Origin: Meghimatium bilineatum
Taxonomy: Eukaryota; Mollusca; Gastropoda; Stylommatophora; Philomycidae
Direction: 5' to 3'
Length of the DNA stretch: 64,000 bases
NCBI GenBank assembly: GCA_034231615.1
Contig: CM067309.1
Location: 39,153,627 to 39,217,626, forward strand
Each line of letters begins with the position of its first letter. Position 1 is the first letter of the stretch. Under the pieces are notes generated by a model. It had not been told where the DNA came from. It saw nothing but the letters and a program-made list of their open reading frames with translations, and searched no databases. The translations under genes and the position numbers were made by a program. Positions 1 through 12,400 of this stretch are shown piece by piece.

Positions 1-258
1 GTCTGGTTACATGATCAGATCTGGGAACTGATAATATCACACCTGTGTCTGGTTACATGATCAGATCTGGGAACTGATAATATCACACCTGTGTCTGGTT
101 ACATGATCAGATCTGGGAACTGATAATATCACACCTGTATCTGGTTACATGATCAGATCTGGGAACTGATAATATCACACCTGTGTCTGGTTACATGATC
201 AGATCTGGGAACTGATAATATCACACCTGTATCTGGTTACATAATAAGATCTGGGAAC
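1..258. repeat. 46-bp minisatellite, about 5.6 copies
   Basis: Near-identical 46-bp units containing GTCTGGTTACATGATCAGAT. It lies in the last visible ERAL1 intron and may continue left of the window. Confidence 0.95.
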
Positions 259-314
259 GTACAAACTTAACACATCATAACAACTGGAAGTGAGGACATA
301 AGAAAACAACTCAC

Positions 315-464
315 AAGTCTCAGTTGGTAAGGTACTTCATTCTTTAAATTATCCAGAAGCTTCTCACGGATGCACATAAGTATGACCTCTTGGGGTGACT
401 GGTCTGTGACTAAACTGCTATGGTAGTCCCACTCTCTGGGTTTAGCTTGTTTCAGTAAATATTC
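315..464 (-). CDS. ERAL1: ERAL1 exon 9: start of KH domain
   Basis: 150 bp, phase 0 to 0, acceptor TTCTTGCAG, donor CTT|GTGAGT. It encodes [20 protein letters not shown] followed by DQSPQEV...[15 protein letters not shown], the entry to the C-terminal KH RNA-binding domain. The next exon must lie left of position 1. Confidence 0.95.
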
Positions 465-3400
465 CTGCAAGAAGAGAAGACCTGGCAGTGTCATGGCTAC
501 TATGTAATCTCAACATAGTTTACATGTATGGTAGGATTAGTTTCCAAGTATGGTAGGATTAGTTACCAAGTATGGTAGGATTAGTTTACATGTACGGTAG
601 GATTAGTTTACATGTACGGTAGGATTAGTTACCAAGTACGGTAGGATTAGTTTACATGTACGGTAGGATTAGTTTACATGTACGGTAGGATTAGTTTACA
701 TGTACGGTAGGATTAGTTTACATGTACGGTAGGATTAGTTTACATGTACGGTAGGATTAGTTACCAAGTATGGTAGGATTAGTTACCAAGTACGGTAGGA
801 TTAGTTACCAAGTACGGTAGGATTAGTTTACATGTACAGTAGGATTAGTTACCAAGTACGGTAGGATTAGTTTACATGTATGGTAGGATTAGTTTACAAG
901 AACGGTAGGATTAGTTTACATGTACGGTAGGATTAGTTTACATGTACGGTAGGATTAGTTTACATGTACGGTAGGATTAGTTTACATGTACGGTAGGATT
1001 AGTTTACATGTACGGTAGGATTAGTTACCAAGTACGGTAGGATTAGTTACCAAGTACGGTAGGATTAGTTTACATGTACGGTAGGATTAGTTACCAAGTA
1101 CGGTAGGATTAGTTTACATGTACGGTAGGATTAGTTACCAAGTACGGTATGATTAGTTTACATGTACGGTAGGATTAGTTTACATGTACGGTAGGAATAA
1201 TTTACAAATACAGTAGAATTAGTTACCAAGTGTGGTAGGATTAGTTTCAAGTATCGTTGGGTTATTTTCCAAGTATGGTAGAATTCCTTTCCAAGTATGA
1301 TAGTATTATTTTCTAAGCACAGTAGAATTAGTTTTGAAGTATGGTAGGATTAGTTTTCAAATATGGTAGGATTAGTTTTCAAATATGGTAGGATTATACA
1401 GATTTGTATTCTTCTTCAATGATCCAGTGATACGTGGCTTTTCCCCTTTGACCCAAATGTACACTTTCTACTTCAATGTTAGTTTTCTAAACTGCTGGTG
1501 ATCAAACAATCAATCAATCAATCAATAAACCCGTAACCCTTCAGGGTCATAGGGGTACCACTCTGGGTGCCTCAGCACACTCTTACCTCCCAATATTAGT
1601 ACAAACAGCACTCACTCTTACCTCCAACATTAGTACAAACAGCACTCACTCTTACCTCCAACATTAGTACAAACAGCACTCACTCTTACCTCCAACATTA
1701 GTACAAACAACACTCACTCCTACCTCCAACATTAGTACAAACAACACTCACTCTTACCTCCAACATTAGTACAAACAACACTCACTCCTACCTCCAACAT
1801 TAGTACAAACAACACTCACTCCTACCTCCAACATTAGTACAAACAACACTCACTCCTACCTCCAACATTAGTACAAACAACACTCACTCCTACCTCCAAC
1901 ATTAGTACAAACAACACTCACTCTTACCTTCAAATAAGCTACTCCATCACCCTTCAATGAAGACATAACAAAAACATCCTTAAATAGAGGCCAACCACGT
2001 CTGTTCTTGACTTCATGATGGGCATGTCTCAGTTTATTGAAGTATGCCTCCCATGAGAGTTCGTTGTTGACTGTGTCTTGGTCTGGGACAAGTAGACTTT
2101 CTGGAATCACTGAAAAAATATTCAATAATTTTTCAAATTAAACAACTTTAAATCCAGTACTTCACACAGATGTTGCTGGAACCCAAATATTCTCCCAGAT
2201 GTTGCTGGGACCCAAATACTTCTCACAGATGTTGCTGGGACCCAAATACTTCTCCCAGATGTTGCTGGGACCCAAATACTTCACACAGATGTTGCTGGGA
2301 CCCAAATACTTCACACATATGTTGCTGGGACCCAAATACTTCACACAGATGTTGCTGGGACCCAAAACTTCACACAGGTGTTGCTGAGACCCAAAATGAG
2401 AGAAAAGAATAGCAGTACAGTTTACCTTGAACCATGTGTTGTAGAGACGGCTACAGAGATATGGAGGGCGGGGACGGGTGGAGTTGGCTGTCGCATCCCA
2501 TTTACGGTCAAAGTAACCAAGAAGCAATGCTGAATTCAGATATGTCAAAAGGTGCAGATATCACAGCTAAGCTGTAAACCATGACTCAAGACATTTCATT
2601 CTCTGGCACTACATCCTGCTAATCTGCAGGAGTTTGAGACATTCCGTTCTCTGGCAATACACCCTGCTAATCTGCAGGAGTTTGAGAATGAACGCAGAAC
2701 AAGAAAATAGTATTTTGTACATTCTGGTTGATTTAAAACGGTCGTTCTTAATGTAGAGCATATGGCATAAGATAACAAAGTCATCTCTCGAGCACCTTTC
2801 TACTCGATGACGCTGCAAGACACAAACGGATAATAGCGGAAAGATAGATTGAATATTGTCATGCATATGAAAAAATAACTACTTGTAGCTCACCAGAGGT
2901 TGCCCTGCGAACCAGCTTTAAAGGGACTCTGGTACACATAGGCCCACTGACCTGCATTACATACTAAAAGAAATCAAAATCATATGAATAAAATATTTTG
3001 GAAATATTACATAATAACACCTTGTTGAAGACCTCACTTGAAGGAAGAGTTGAGGGGCAGAGAGCAAGAGGTAAGAACAGGATATAAGCGGGATACATCA
3101 TTAGATAGATAGGATAAGTCTATCAGAGTTCACTACCAAGGCAAGAGGAGATGCGACTTGATGACGATGCTGAAATAATTACCTTTCTGTGGCCACCCAG
3201 TTTTGTTACCATTCTGTGGCCACCCAGTTTTGTTACCATTCTGTGGCCATCCAGTTTTGTTACCATTCTGTGGCCACCCAGTTTTGTTACCTTTCTGTGG
3301 CCACCCAGTTTTGTTACCTTTCTGTGGCCACCTAGTTTTGTTACCTTTCTGTGGCCACCTAGTTTTGTTACCTTTGTAAGTTATGGTCGACTTGGGGAAA

Positions 3401-6400
3401 TCAAAAAGGGCTAAAACGGCATAGAGGATTAACTTCAATGTATTCAGGTTTTACCCCATATGTATTCCATCCCTCTCAAGAAAGTGGTACGCCACCTGCC
3501 GAGAGTACCGCTCAAAGCACGCAACTCCGTAGCTTCAAGCGGCAATCCCCAAAAATCTCAGAAAAAAATTCATTTTATAAACAATTCTGGCAAGAGGGAT
3601 TTGAACACTCAACCTCTTGAGCACAAAGCGAACGGATTAACAACGACGCCAGGGAGATTTCCCAATGACCTATTATCTGAGACAAATCAACATCTCTATA
3701 TGCTTCTCCGTGAGACATACCCACATTTTTATATTTTTCTCTACGATGACAACCTTTCTAGACATTTCTCTGAGATAAGTCTTCTTCTTCTTCTTCAGCA
3801 TTCATTCTCAAACTCCATCTGGATCTCTCTTGTAGCAGGACAATGCTCCTACTAAATATCCAGCAGGATGTAGTCCAGAGAATGGAAATGCATTGTGTTG
3901 CCGTTTTATTTGCGCCAATGGTCCGACACATCTGTCTTCGGTGGAGAGATAAGTCAACAGTACTAAATGTTAATACTCAAGACAAGTCCACATTTCTATT
4001 TGTGCCTGAGACATACAGTCAAACTATAACAATCAAACATTTATACTGACCTGCTTTATCCGGTGCTAGTTTGAAACACCTCTTTTCGTTTACCCCAATA
4101 TGATCATCAGCTGGTCCAAGTACTTTATCTGCAGCGTTAAACAAGCTCTCTTTTCTAGATTTTTGTTTCTGCTTGCCTTCATTATTCAGAGAACGACCAT
4201 CAACAACGCCATCTGTCAGCAGCCTGATAGTCTGCAGTGTGTCCTGTCGGTTTTTGATCAAATCAACCTGAGAATATGTAGTGACAAATTTATAGTCAAT
4301 GTTTGTCCTGACCAATGAAATAATATAAACATATTTTTGGCAAACATAAACCAAAAAAAACGAAGATGGTGGCTAATAAGACAATGCTATGTATATCAAA
4401 GGTTAAAGCAGCTACATATTAACGGTCAAGGAGAAATATTTGTCAAACATTAAGAAGATTCATATGTCAAATGATTAAGTTACATGTCAAAAAATAGTTA
4501 CATGTAAAAAAATAGCTACATGTCAAAAAATAGTTACATGTCAAAAAATAGTTACATGTCAAAGATGAATAAATCATCAACACACTCAGTAATACTCATA
4601 GACTCAAGCATGCTGTGCAAGATAGAAAAGTTCATGCTAAGAAAAGAATGGTGGGACTTATTGAACAACTCAGTTGTCCAGAGCATTACATTGATATACT
4701 GCCCCGGTCATGCTAGGGTCAGAGGAAACGAGAGAGCCGACTTATTGGCAGGCAATGCGGCGATAGACGGCACATTGCTGTGAAGAGATAAAGCAGACTT
4801 AATGACGGCAGTAATAAATTCATTTCAAGATGCAGACGATGTCAATGAGGCTGAGAACGTACACATATAGAGAATGTTAGAAATGGGAGTATCTAGAGGT
4901 GAAGGAAGGCAAAGTAAATTTTTTGGAAAGTCCTGAAGATCACACAATCAACACCTGACCAGGACTCCGAGTCTACATACACCAGGATGGCTGCTGGATC
5001 TGAGGGTGGAGCACTTATGGGAATGTCCTGCGTGCTGTGAAACCAGTTTCTAATCAAGAAGAAGAATCAAGAAGAAGAATCAAGAAAGATTAAGAAATAG
5101 TTACATGCCACCGCTGAAGACAGATGTGTTGGGCCATTAGTGTAAATAAAACGGCAACACAATGCATTTCCATTCTCTGGACTACATTCAACTGGAAATC
5201 TTGTAGGACCATTGTCCTGCTACAAGAGATATCCAGTGGGAGTTTGAGAATGAACGCTGAAGAAGAAGTTACATGCCAAAGATTAAGAAATATTTACATG
5301 TCAAAGATTAAGAAATAGTTACATGTCAAAGATTAAAGAAGTGGAAGATGTCAAAGATTAAGAAATAGTTACATGTCAAAGATTAAGAAATAGTTACATG
5401 TCAAAGATTAAGAAATAGTTACATGTCAAAGATTAAGAAATAGTTACATGTCAAAGATTAAGAAATAGTTACATGTCAAAGATTAAGAAATAGTTACATG
5501 TCAAAGATTAAGAAATAGTTACATGTCAAAGATTAAGAAATAGTTACATGTCAAAGATTAAAGAAGTGGAAGATGTCAAAGATTAAGAAATAGTTACATG
5601 TCAAAGATTAAAGAAGTGGAAGATGTCAAAGATTAAGAAATAGTTACATGTCAAAGATTAAAGAAGTGAAAAATGTCAAAGATTAAGAACAAGTTACAAT
5701 ATTCCAAACTGGATTAATGTTACCGATGTAATCGTTAGAAAGACAAACTTGCTCTGACCTTGTTCAGGGTTAGGACAGCAGGGATGTGTCTGTACAGATA
5801 TAGGATCTGCAATAGGGTCTGGTCCAAGGCCTGTATCATGTAGGAGTTGGATATATCAACCATGGCCACCACTGGGGACATGACAACATCTTGTATTTGG
5901 TATGTAAGACAGAAAGTCATGACAACATATTTGTAAGACAGACATCTAAAGTCAATCATAACACAACATATTTGTAAGACAGACATCTAAAGTCAATCAT
6001 AACACAACATATTTGTAAGACAGACATCTAAAGTCAAGTCATGACATCTTTGTGAGACAGACATCATTACACAACATCTTTCTAAGACAGCCTTTCTGAC
6101 AAAATCACAAGACATCTATACGGTTAGCTGTCTCAAAGACATGGTTGTGTTATGAGGTTTATGGATGCATGTTTAGTCCCCGAAGGAAGACATTCCAAAA
6201 CGGGAGCATCCCAGGATCGTTACTCCAGGAGTGCAGCATACTCTTTCAGGGCAGCTACCTCATCATTCTTCTGTCAGATTTGTGGACTTATCCACATCGA
6301 TATCACATCTACTACTCCCTGTCATCTAGGAGTCTGCCACAAAAGGACAAAGGAGCAATGTCAGTCGGCCTGCATCTCTGAACTTTCATAGGGATTATTT

Positions 6401-9400
6401 GATAGAAGACATCCATGGGGATTATTTGATAGAAGACATCCATGGGGATTATTTGATAGAAGACATCCATGGGGATTATTTGATAGAAGACATTCATGGG
6501 GATTATTTGATAGAAGACATTCATGGGGATTATTTGATAGAACACATCCATGGGGATTATTTGATAGAAGACATCCATGGGGATTATTTGATAGAAGACA
6601 TTCATGGGGATTATTTGATAGAAGACATTCATGGGGATTATTTGATAGAAGACATCCATGGGGATTATTTGATAGAAGACATCCATGGGGATTATTTGAT
6701 AGAAGACATTCATGGGGATTATTTGATAGAAGACATTCATGGGGATTATTTGATAGAAGACATCCATGGGGATTATTTGATAGAAAACACAAGAAATTGA
6801 CATAAGATGTGATGATGATGTATTCATAGGCAAGTGACAAGTTGTCAGCCTATCCACCAACTATTCTTAGTCTTCTCCTATTACATGCATGGAAAGAAGA
6901 CAGTGGGGGTGCCTATTGTTTACACCCTGATCTAGAAGTCCAGACCCAGGTCGACACAAGGTTAAAAACAGAATTGTATAGATGAAGTTCTATAAGAGAA
7001 CAGACTCACCACTACAGCATGTCAACCACTAGTGTCACCTGCATGTTGCCAGGCTGAATGGGGAGTAAAGAATAGCAACACTGTTTACCATGCATGTCAT
7101 AAGAGGCAAATAAGGAGGTTTTGGGGTAGTTGGCTGTCCCATTCCAAAGAAAGTCAAAGTGACTCAGAAGCCATGCTGAAGTCAGATTTGTCTGGTTACA
7201 AGGAGCAGATATCGCAGCTGAGCTGTAAAGCATGATACAACAGACATCCTGTTAATCTGCAGAAGTTTGAGAACAAACACAGAAGAAAAACTATTCATGG
7301 TTTGCTGTTGTATGGCGGTCGGTTTAGTAAGCTGCAAGTGAAACCTTGTCTTTCAGCCGCATGCAGATTTGAAACATAAAAACAATATCTTCAAATTAAA
7401 TTTTAGCAAGAGAAATAATGTACACAAGATCAACAATGAACTAGGTCCACCACCCATATGATCACACACATCACAGCAGCACTTACCAACATCAGCAGTC
7501 GCAAGACTTCTGACTGGATCAATCTCCAACGACTTCTCCAGATTGTGTCTGAGCAGAAAATATTGAAAGGTTGCATTTCAAAGTTGCTACATAAATCCAG
7601 TTAATATTAACCCCATTCTTCTTCTTCTTCTTCTTCTTCTGCATTTGTTCTCAAACTCCTGCAGATTAGCAGGATGTAGTCCAGAGAACGGAATGTGTTG
7701 TGTCATGGTTTACAGCATTGCTGAGATATCTGCGCCTTTTGGCCTGACACATCCAACTTCAGCATGGATTTGGGTCACTGACCCTATATGGGATGTATAT
7801 ATTTACAACATGCGTGGAAGGTATACAGTGTTGCTATTCTTTGCTCCCCTTTCGGGCCCCGGGCAACACACGGGCGAAAAACCCCATTGATACCCCAGTT
7901 AATATTAACCCCATTGACACTGTTTGCTGAGAAATAGTACAACTGTTGGTAATACAATTAAAAATACTGTCAAATCCTATTATAATAATGTGGTCCGGAC
8001 TAACAAAGAATATATGTAATAATGTGGTCCGGACTAACAAAGAATATATGTAATAACAGAAATTTGTTATATACAATACAAACAATATAGAATAAATATA
8101 AATGGGCAATTTGATAAATGTTGTCATAGAGGGAAATGTGTTATAAAAGGATGCTCTATAGAGAGATTCCACTGTATATATCAAATCTGCAGATAACTTT
8201 GTGAAATTTATCACAAGCTGTAATTATCATTCTGTTACATCTACTTCCTCTCTGGAATACATCCTGTTTAAAAAAATAGAAATTTGAAAACACACGAAAA
8301 AAAGATATACTTCTTCTGTGTTCATTCTCTGACTTCTGTAGATTTGAAGGATGTAGTCCAGCACAAAATGGAATGTGCTGTGTCACGGCTTACACTCATA
8401 CAAGACTGACCTCCAGTATCCAAACCAGAGGAAAAAGATATAGCCCACCCCAATCAGCCTCAAAGAGAAACTGTATGGCACAGCAGAAACTCTTAAACTG
8501 ACAGCGGAATATATCATAGAATCTACCATTGTCTATTGTCTTTCCCCAGGTGAATGATGGTCGATTGTATTCACACTTGCCGTTAAGCACAGGGTTGGAG
8601 CTTAAGCTGTCGTTCCAAGGCCAGATGTGTTGCCATTGTTGCATTTAGTCCACGTTTGTTCAAGGTTATCTTGAGTTTTTCTATCCACCATTTCTTGGTC
8701 TACATTTGGCTTTACTCCAGGATATTCTTTTGTTATATGCTCTTATTGGTATTTGGTTTGGCTTCATTCTCATAAGGTGACAGAACCATTTTACTTGCTG
8801 TCTCTCAATATGTTCGATACATGATATTAAACTAACTTTATCCTAATTTCTTCGTTTCTTATTTTATCTAGTTTAGTAACCCTTGCAGCTTTTTTCAAAC
8901 ACTTCATTTCACATGTAACAATTTTCCTATGCTGCGAGGCTGTTAAAAATCATGTTTGACATTGGTAGCAGAGAGTTTGTATAAAAATCGTAGATATCTG
9001 GGTTTTTTAAAAAGAATTTATCATATATAATAGAATATCATATATCATAGAATATCATATATCATAGAATATATCATATATCATAGAATATCATAGAATA
9101 GCATATATCATAGAATATATCATATATCATAGAATATATCATATATCATAGAATATATCATATATCATAGAATATAGCATATATCATAGAATATAGCATA
9201 TATCATAGAATATATCATTCATCATAGAATACCATAGAATATATCATATATCACAGAATATCATATATCATAGAATATATCATAGAATATCATATATCAT
9301 AGAATATATCATATATCATAGAATATCATAGAATAGCATATATCATAGAATATATCATATATCATAGAATATAGCATATATCATAGAATATATCATATAT

Positions 9401-12400
9401 CATAGAATATCATAGAATATATCATATATCACAGAATAGCATATATCATAGAATATATCATATATCATAGAATATTATATATCATAGAATATCATATATC
9501 ATAGAATATATCATATATCATAGAATATATCATATCATAGAATATAGCATATATCATAGAATATTATATATCATAGAATATCATATATCATAGAATATAT
9601 CATATATCATAGAATATATCATATATCATAGAATATATCATACATCATACAACTTGACTGAGAGATAATCGCTGAAGAATCAAGAAGGCTTACACTTGGC
9701 TGCCCTTTCTGTGCCTTTCAGATTGACACATCAGACTTCAGAAAGGCTAATTGGTTACTTTGACCTATGAGATGAGACAGTCAGTTCCATCCCCCAACCT
9801 CCTTGGTCATCTCTCATGATATGCATAGCAGGTCACAGTGTTGCTATTCTTCACTCTGCTTTCAGATCCCAGGAACCAATGAGAAAAAACAAAAACCTAC
9901 TATTTGAAGACCAATCAAAAACATGTCCTTAACTAAGAAACAATTACTCACTTCTTTCTGCTGCCAGGGTTTAAGATGCCAGGGGTGTCCAGGAAAACCT
10001 ACCAAACAAAAAAAGGAACAAATGCTAGCCTTGAGTAAAATGTTTTCCCTGTCATTCATTAGCATTTGGATCAAAACTATTGCAAAAAAAAGCCACAAAA
10101 ACAAAGAGAGTGACAATCATATTTTTCCACAACTCTCAGTCTCTAGTGTTGCTAATAAGTGCAGTTGGTGACATTCTCTCAGACCACAGTGACAACATAT
10201 CAAGCATTTTCTCTCTTCTCCCCTTGATGTTTCCATTGGTTACTAAATTTCCAACTTTTGCTTGTCTTACCACATGCCTGAAATCTTGACTGTCTGCTTC
10301 TAATTTTTATTTATAATTTGTCTTTTTACCCCAGCATCTCTGAGGGCTTCTACATTATTTTTCTTGGCTGTCCATGGAATTTTCATCATTATTCTCAAAA
10401 AACCACATCTCAGTTGCGTACAGCCTCAACTTGAGCTCTTTTGAACTGTCCATGCTTCATATCCATAAAGAAGAATTGAAGGATTGGTTTGATATAATAT
10501 TCCTAACTCTCAAACTGGCACATGAATTGATAGTACTTATTACATAGAATGTTTCTCATTTTTTGAAATGCTGATTTGGCCTGTTCTATATTGTTCTTGA
10601 TCTTATTGGAGCACTGGCCATCTGATGTTAAAATGGTTTCAAAATACTTCATTTTATCCACTTAAATGGTTAAACTACATTATTTTATGAAAAAAAAACA
10701 CCTAGATTTAGTTAGTTGTCAGACAATCATCACTGCAAACTGGACACGTCCATAGTTTCTCCGATCTCTCCCTGGGTGTATCCACCATTACACTTCTGCT
10801 GACAGTACTGGTCCTCTGCTGGTTGACCCTCATTCTTCTGCGCCCTCCAAAATGTTCACTTTTAACAACACTGCATTTCAAACCCTGTTCTTTAATCCTG
10901 GACATTGGTCATTAATCCATGACCTAGATTTGTCAAAAGTCACCACTGGTGTTTGGATACCCATCCTACTGTTTGAATAGATGGTGAGTTTCATTAGACA
11001 AATATGGCTAGTCCTGGAGCACTACTAAACAAACAGAAAATAGTTTAGGATAAAAAAGGAAATAACAGTTAATATGTCTGCTTTCTCTCATAATTATCAG
11101 CAGCTGCAATAGCAGTAGCAGAAGTAACAAAGCAACGTCCGAAAGAAACTTGAGAGCTTACAGTTTCTCCCAAAATGCAGCTAAAATGTTTAGTTAACTA
11201 AACAACCACACAAAAGTAAACTTACAATTTGTGTCTCATTCTCAGTAAAGACGGCCATTGTGTTCTTACGAGTTGTGTGAACTTTCTCAGACACTGATGT
11301 TACCTGTTCAACAGAGGATTCATGCAACAGTAAATACAATAGTAAATAGACATCACTCTTATTTTTCAGTGTTCGTCCTTCAAATACTATTAAAACAACT
11401 TCTCTTGTTCCTTAAACTTAATTTAATTACATTTTAAAAATTAAGGATGCACAGCTGGTACCCTGGAATGTCTTGTGGTTGTATTCTGTTCAGGTGATTG
11501 TTAAGCTGTGCATGTTGTGTGTGTGAAGTCAGAAGATGGTACTCTGGGTGTTTCCGTCTCAAGAGTTTGATGTCTTTCAGATTTGGGCTGGGCATATATT
11601 TGCATAGCATGTCAGCATTGCTATTCTTTTGTCTCCTTTATGCCCCTGCAATATGTGGGCAACTCATAAATGAAATCTACACTTGTTTAACGGCCCCTCA
11701 TTACACGTGAGCTAGAGAAGGGTATACGATCTCAAGGTGGCCAAAGGAAGCGCTACAAGGACTCATTAAAGAACTCACTGAAAGCCTTTGAAATAGAACA
11801 TGATACATGGGAAGAACTTGCACAAAATAGATCTACATGGCATTCTAAAATAAAAAAGAGCGCATCATCTTGTGAAAAGAAGAGAAATGCAGCAGCTCAA
11901 CAGCGGAGAGCAGCTAGAAAGTCACGGATAGACCAAGATCCGTCTACAGTTGTCATTCCATGTCTGAACTGTCCAAGGACATTTACAGCTCGAATAAGGC
12001 TCATTAGCCATCTACGAACTCATAATCAAAGACATAACTAAAATTGAATTTTCAAAAGTGGATGTAACAAATGGTCATCATCATCATGTGATGGATGAAC
12101 AACACACAGGGTCATATTGATAATTTGGTGTAAACTCTAACTGATATTGATAATTTGCTGTAAACTCTAATTAAGCGTGGAATACTGGCAAACAAGGAAT
12201 ATTCTATTGGAAGATAAACATTGTTCTAGAACCAATAGGGACAGAGGAAGACTGAGAAACATACCCTCCAGCCCATTAGAGAATTTGTGAGTGTTGATTT
12301 CCCACAGTTGGGTCGACCAATGATTGCCACACGTAGCAGTTTTGAACCTTGCGGTGAGTCTGGTTTCAACTGAAATCTGTATCTCTGAGATTCTATATGG

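Noticed and set aside
2894-2963. Constitutive ERAL1 exon
   Set aside because: Exons 7 and 8 already join in phase 1 and inclusion would shift the frame, so it is kept only as a possible cassette.
3590-3670. tRNA gene on the minus strand
   Set aside because: Only a B-box-like GTTCAAATCC is present; acceptor and anticodon stems could not be paired.
6312-6860. Open frames on both strands with nonapeptide repeats
   Set aside because: A 27-bp unit without stops keeps any frame open; nothing marks it as coding.
8396-8644. 82-codon minus-strand frame with a hydrophobic end, possible membrane protein
   Set aside because: It continues into reverse transcriptase-like sequence ([11 protein letters not shown]) and is better explained as a LINE end.
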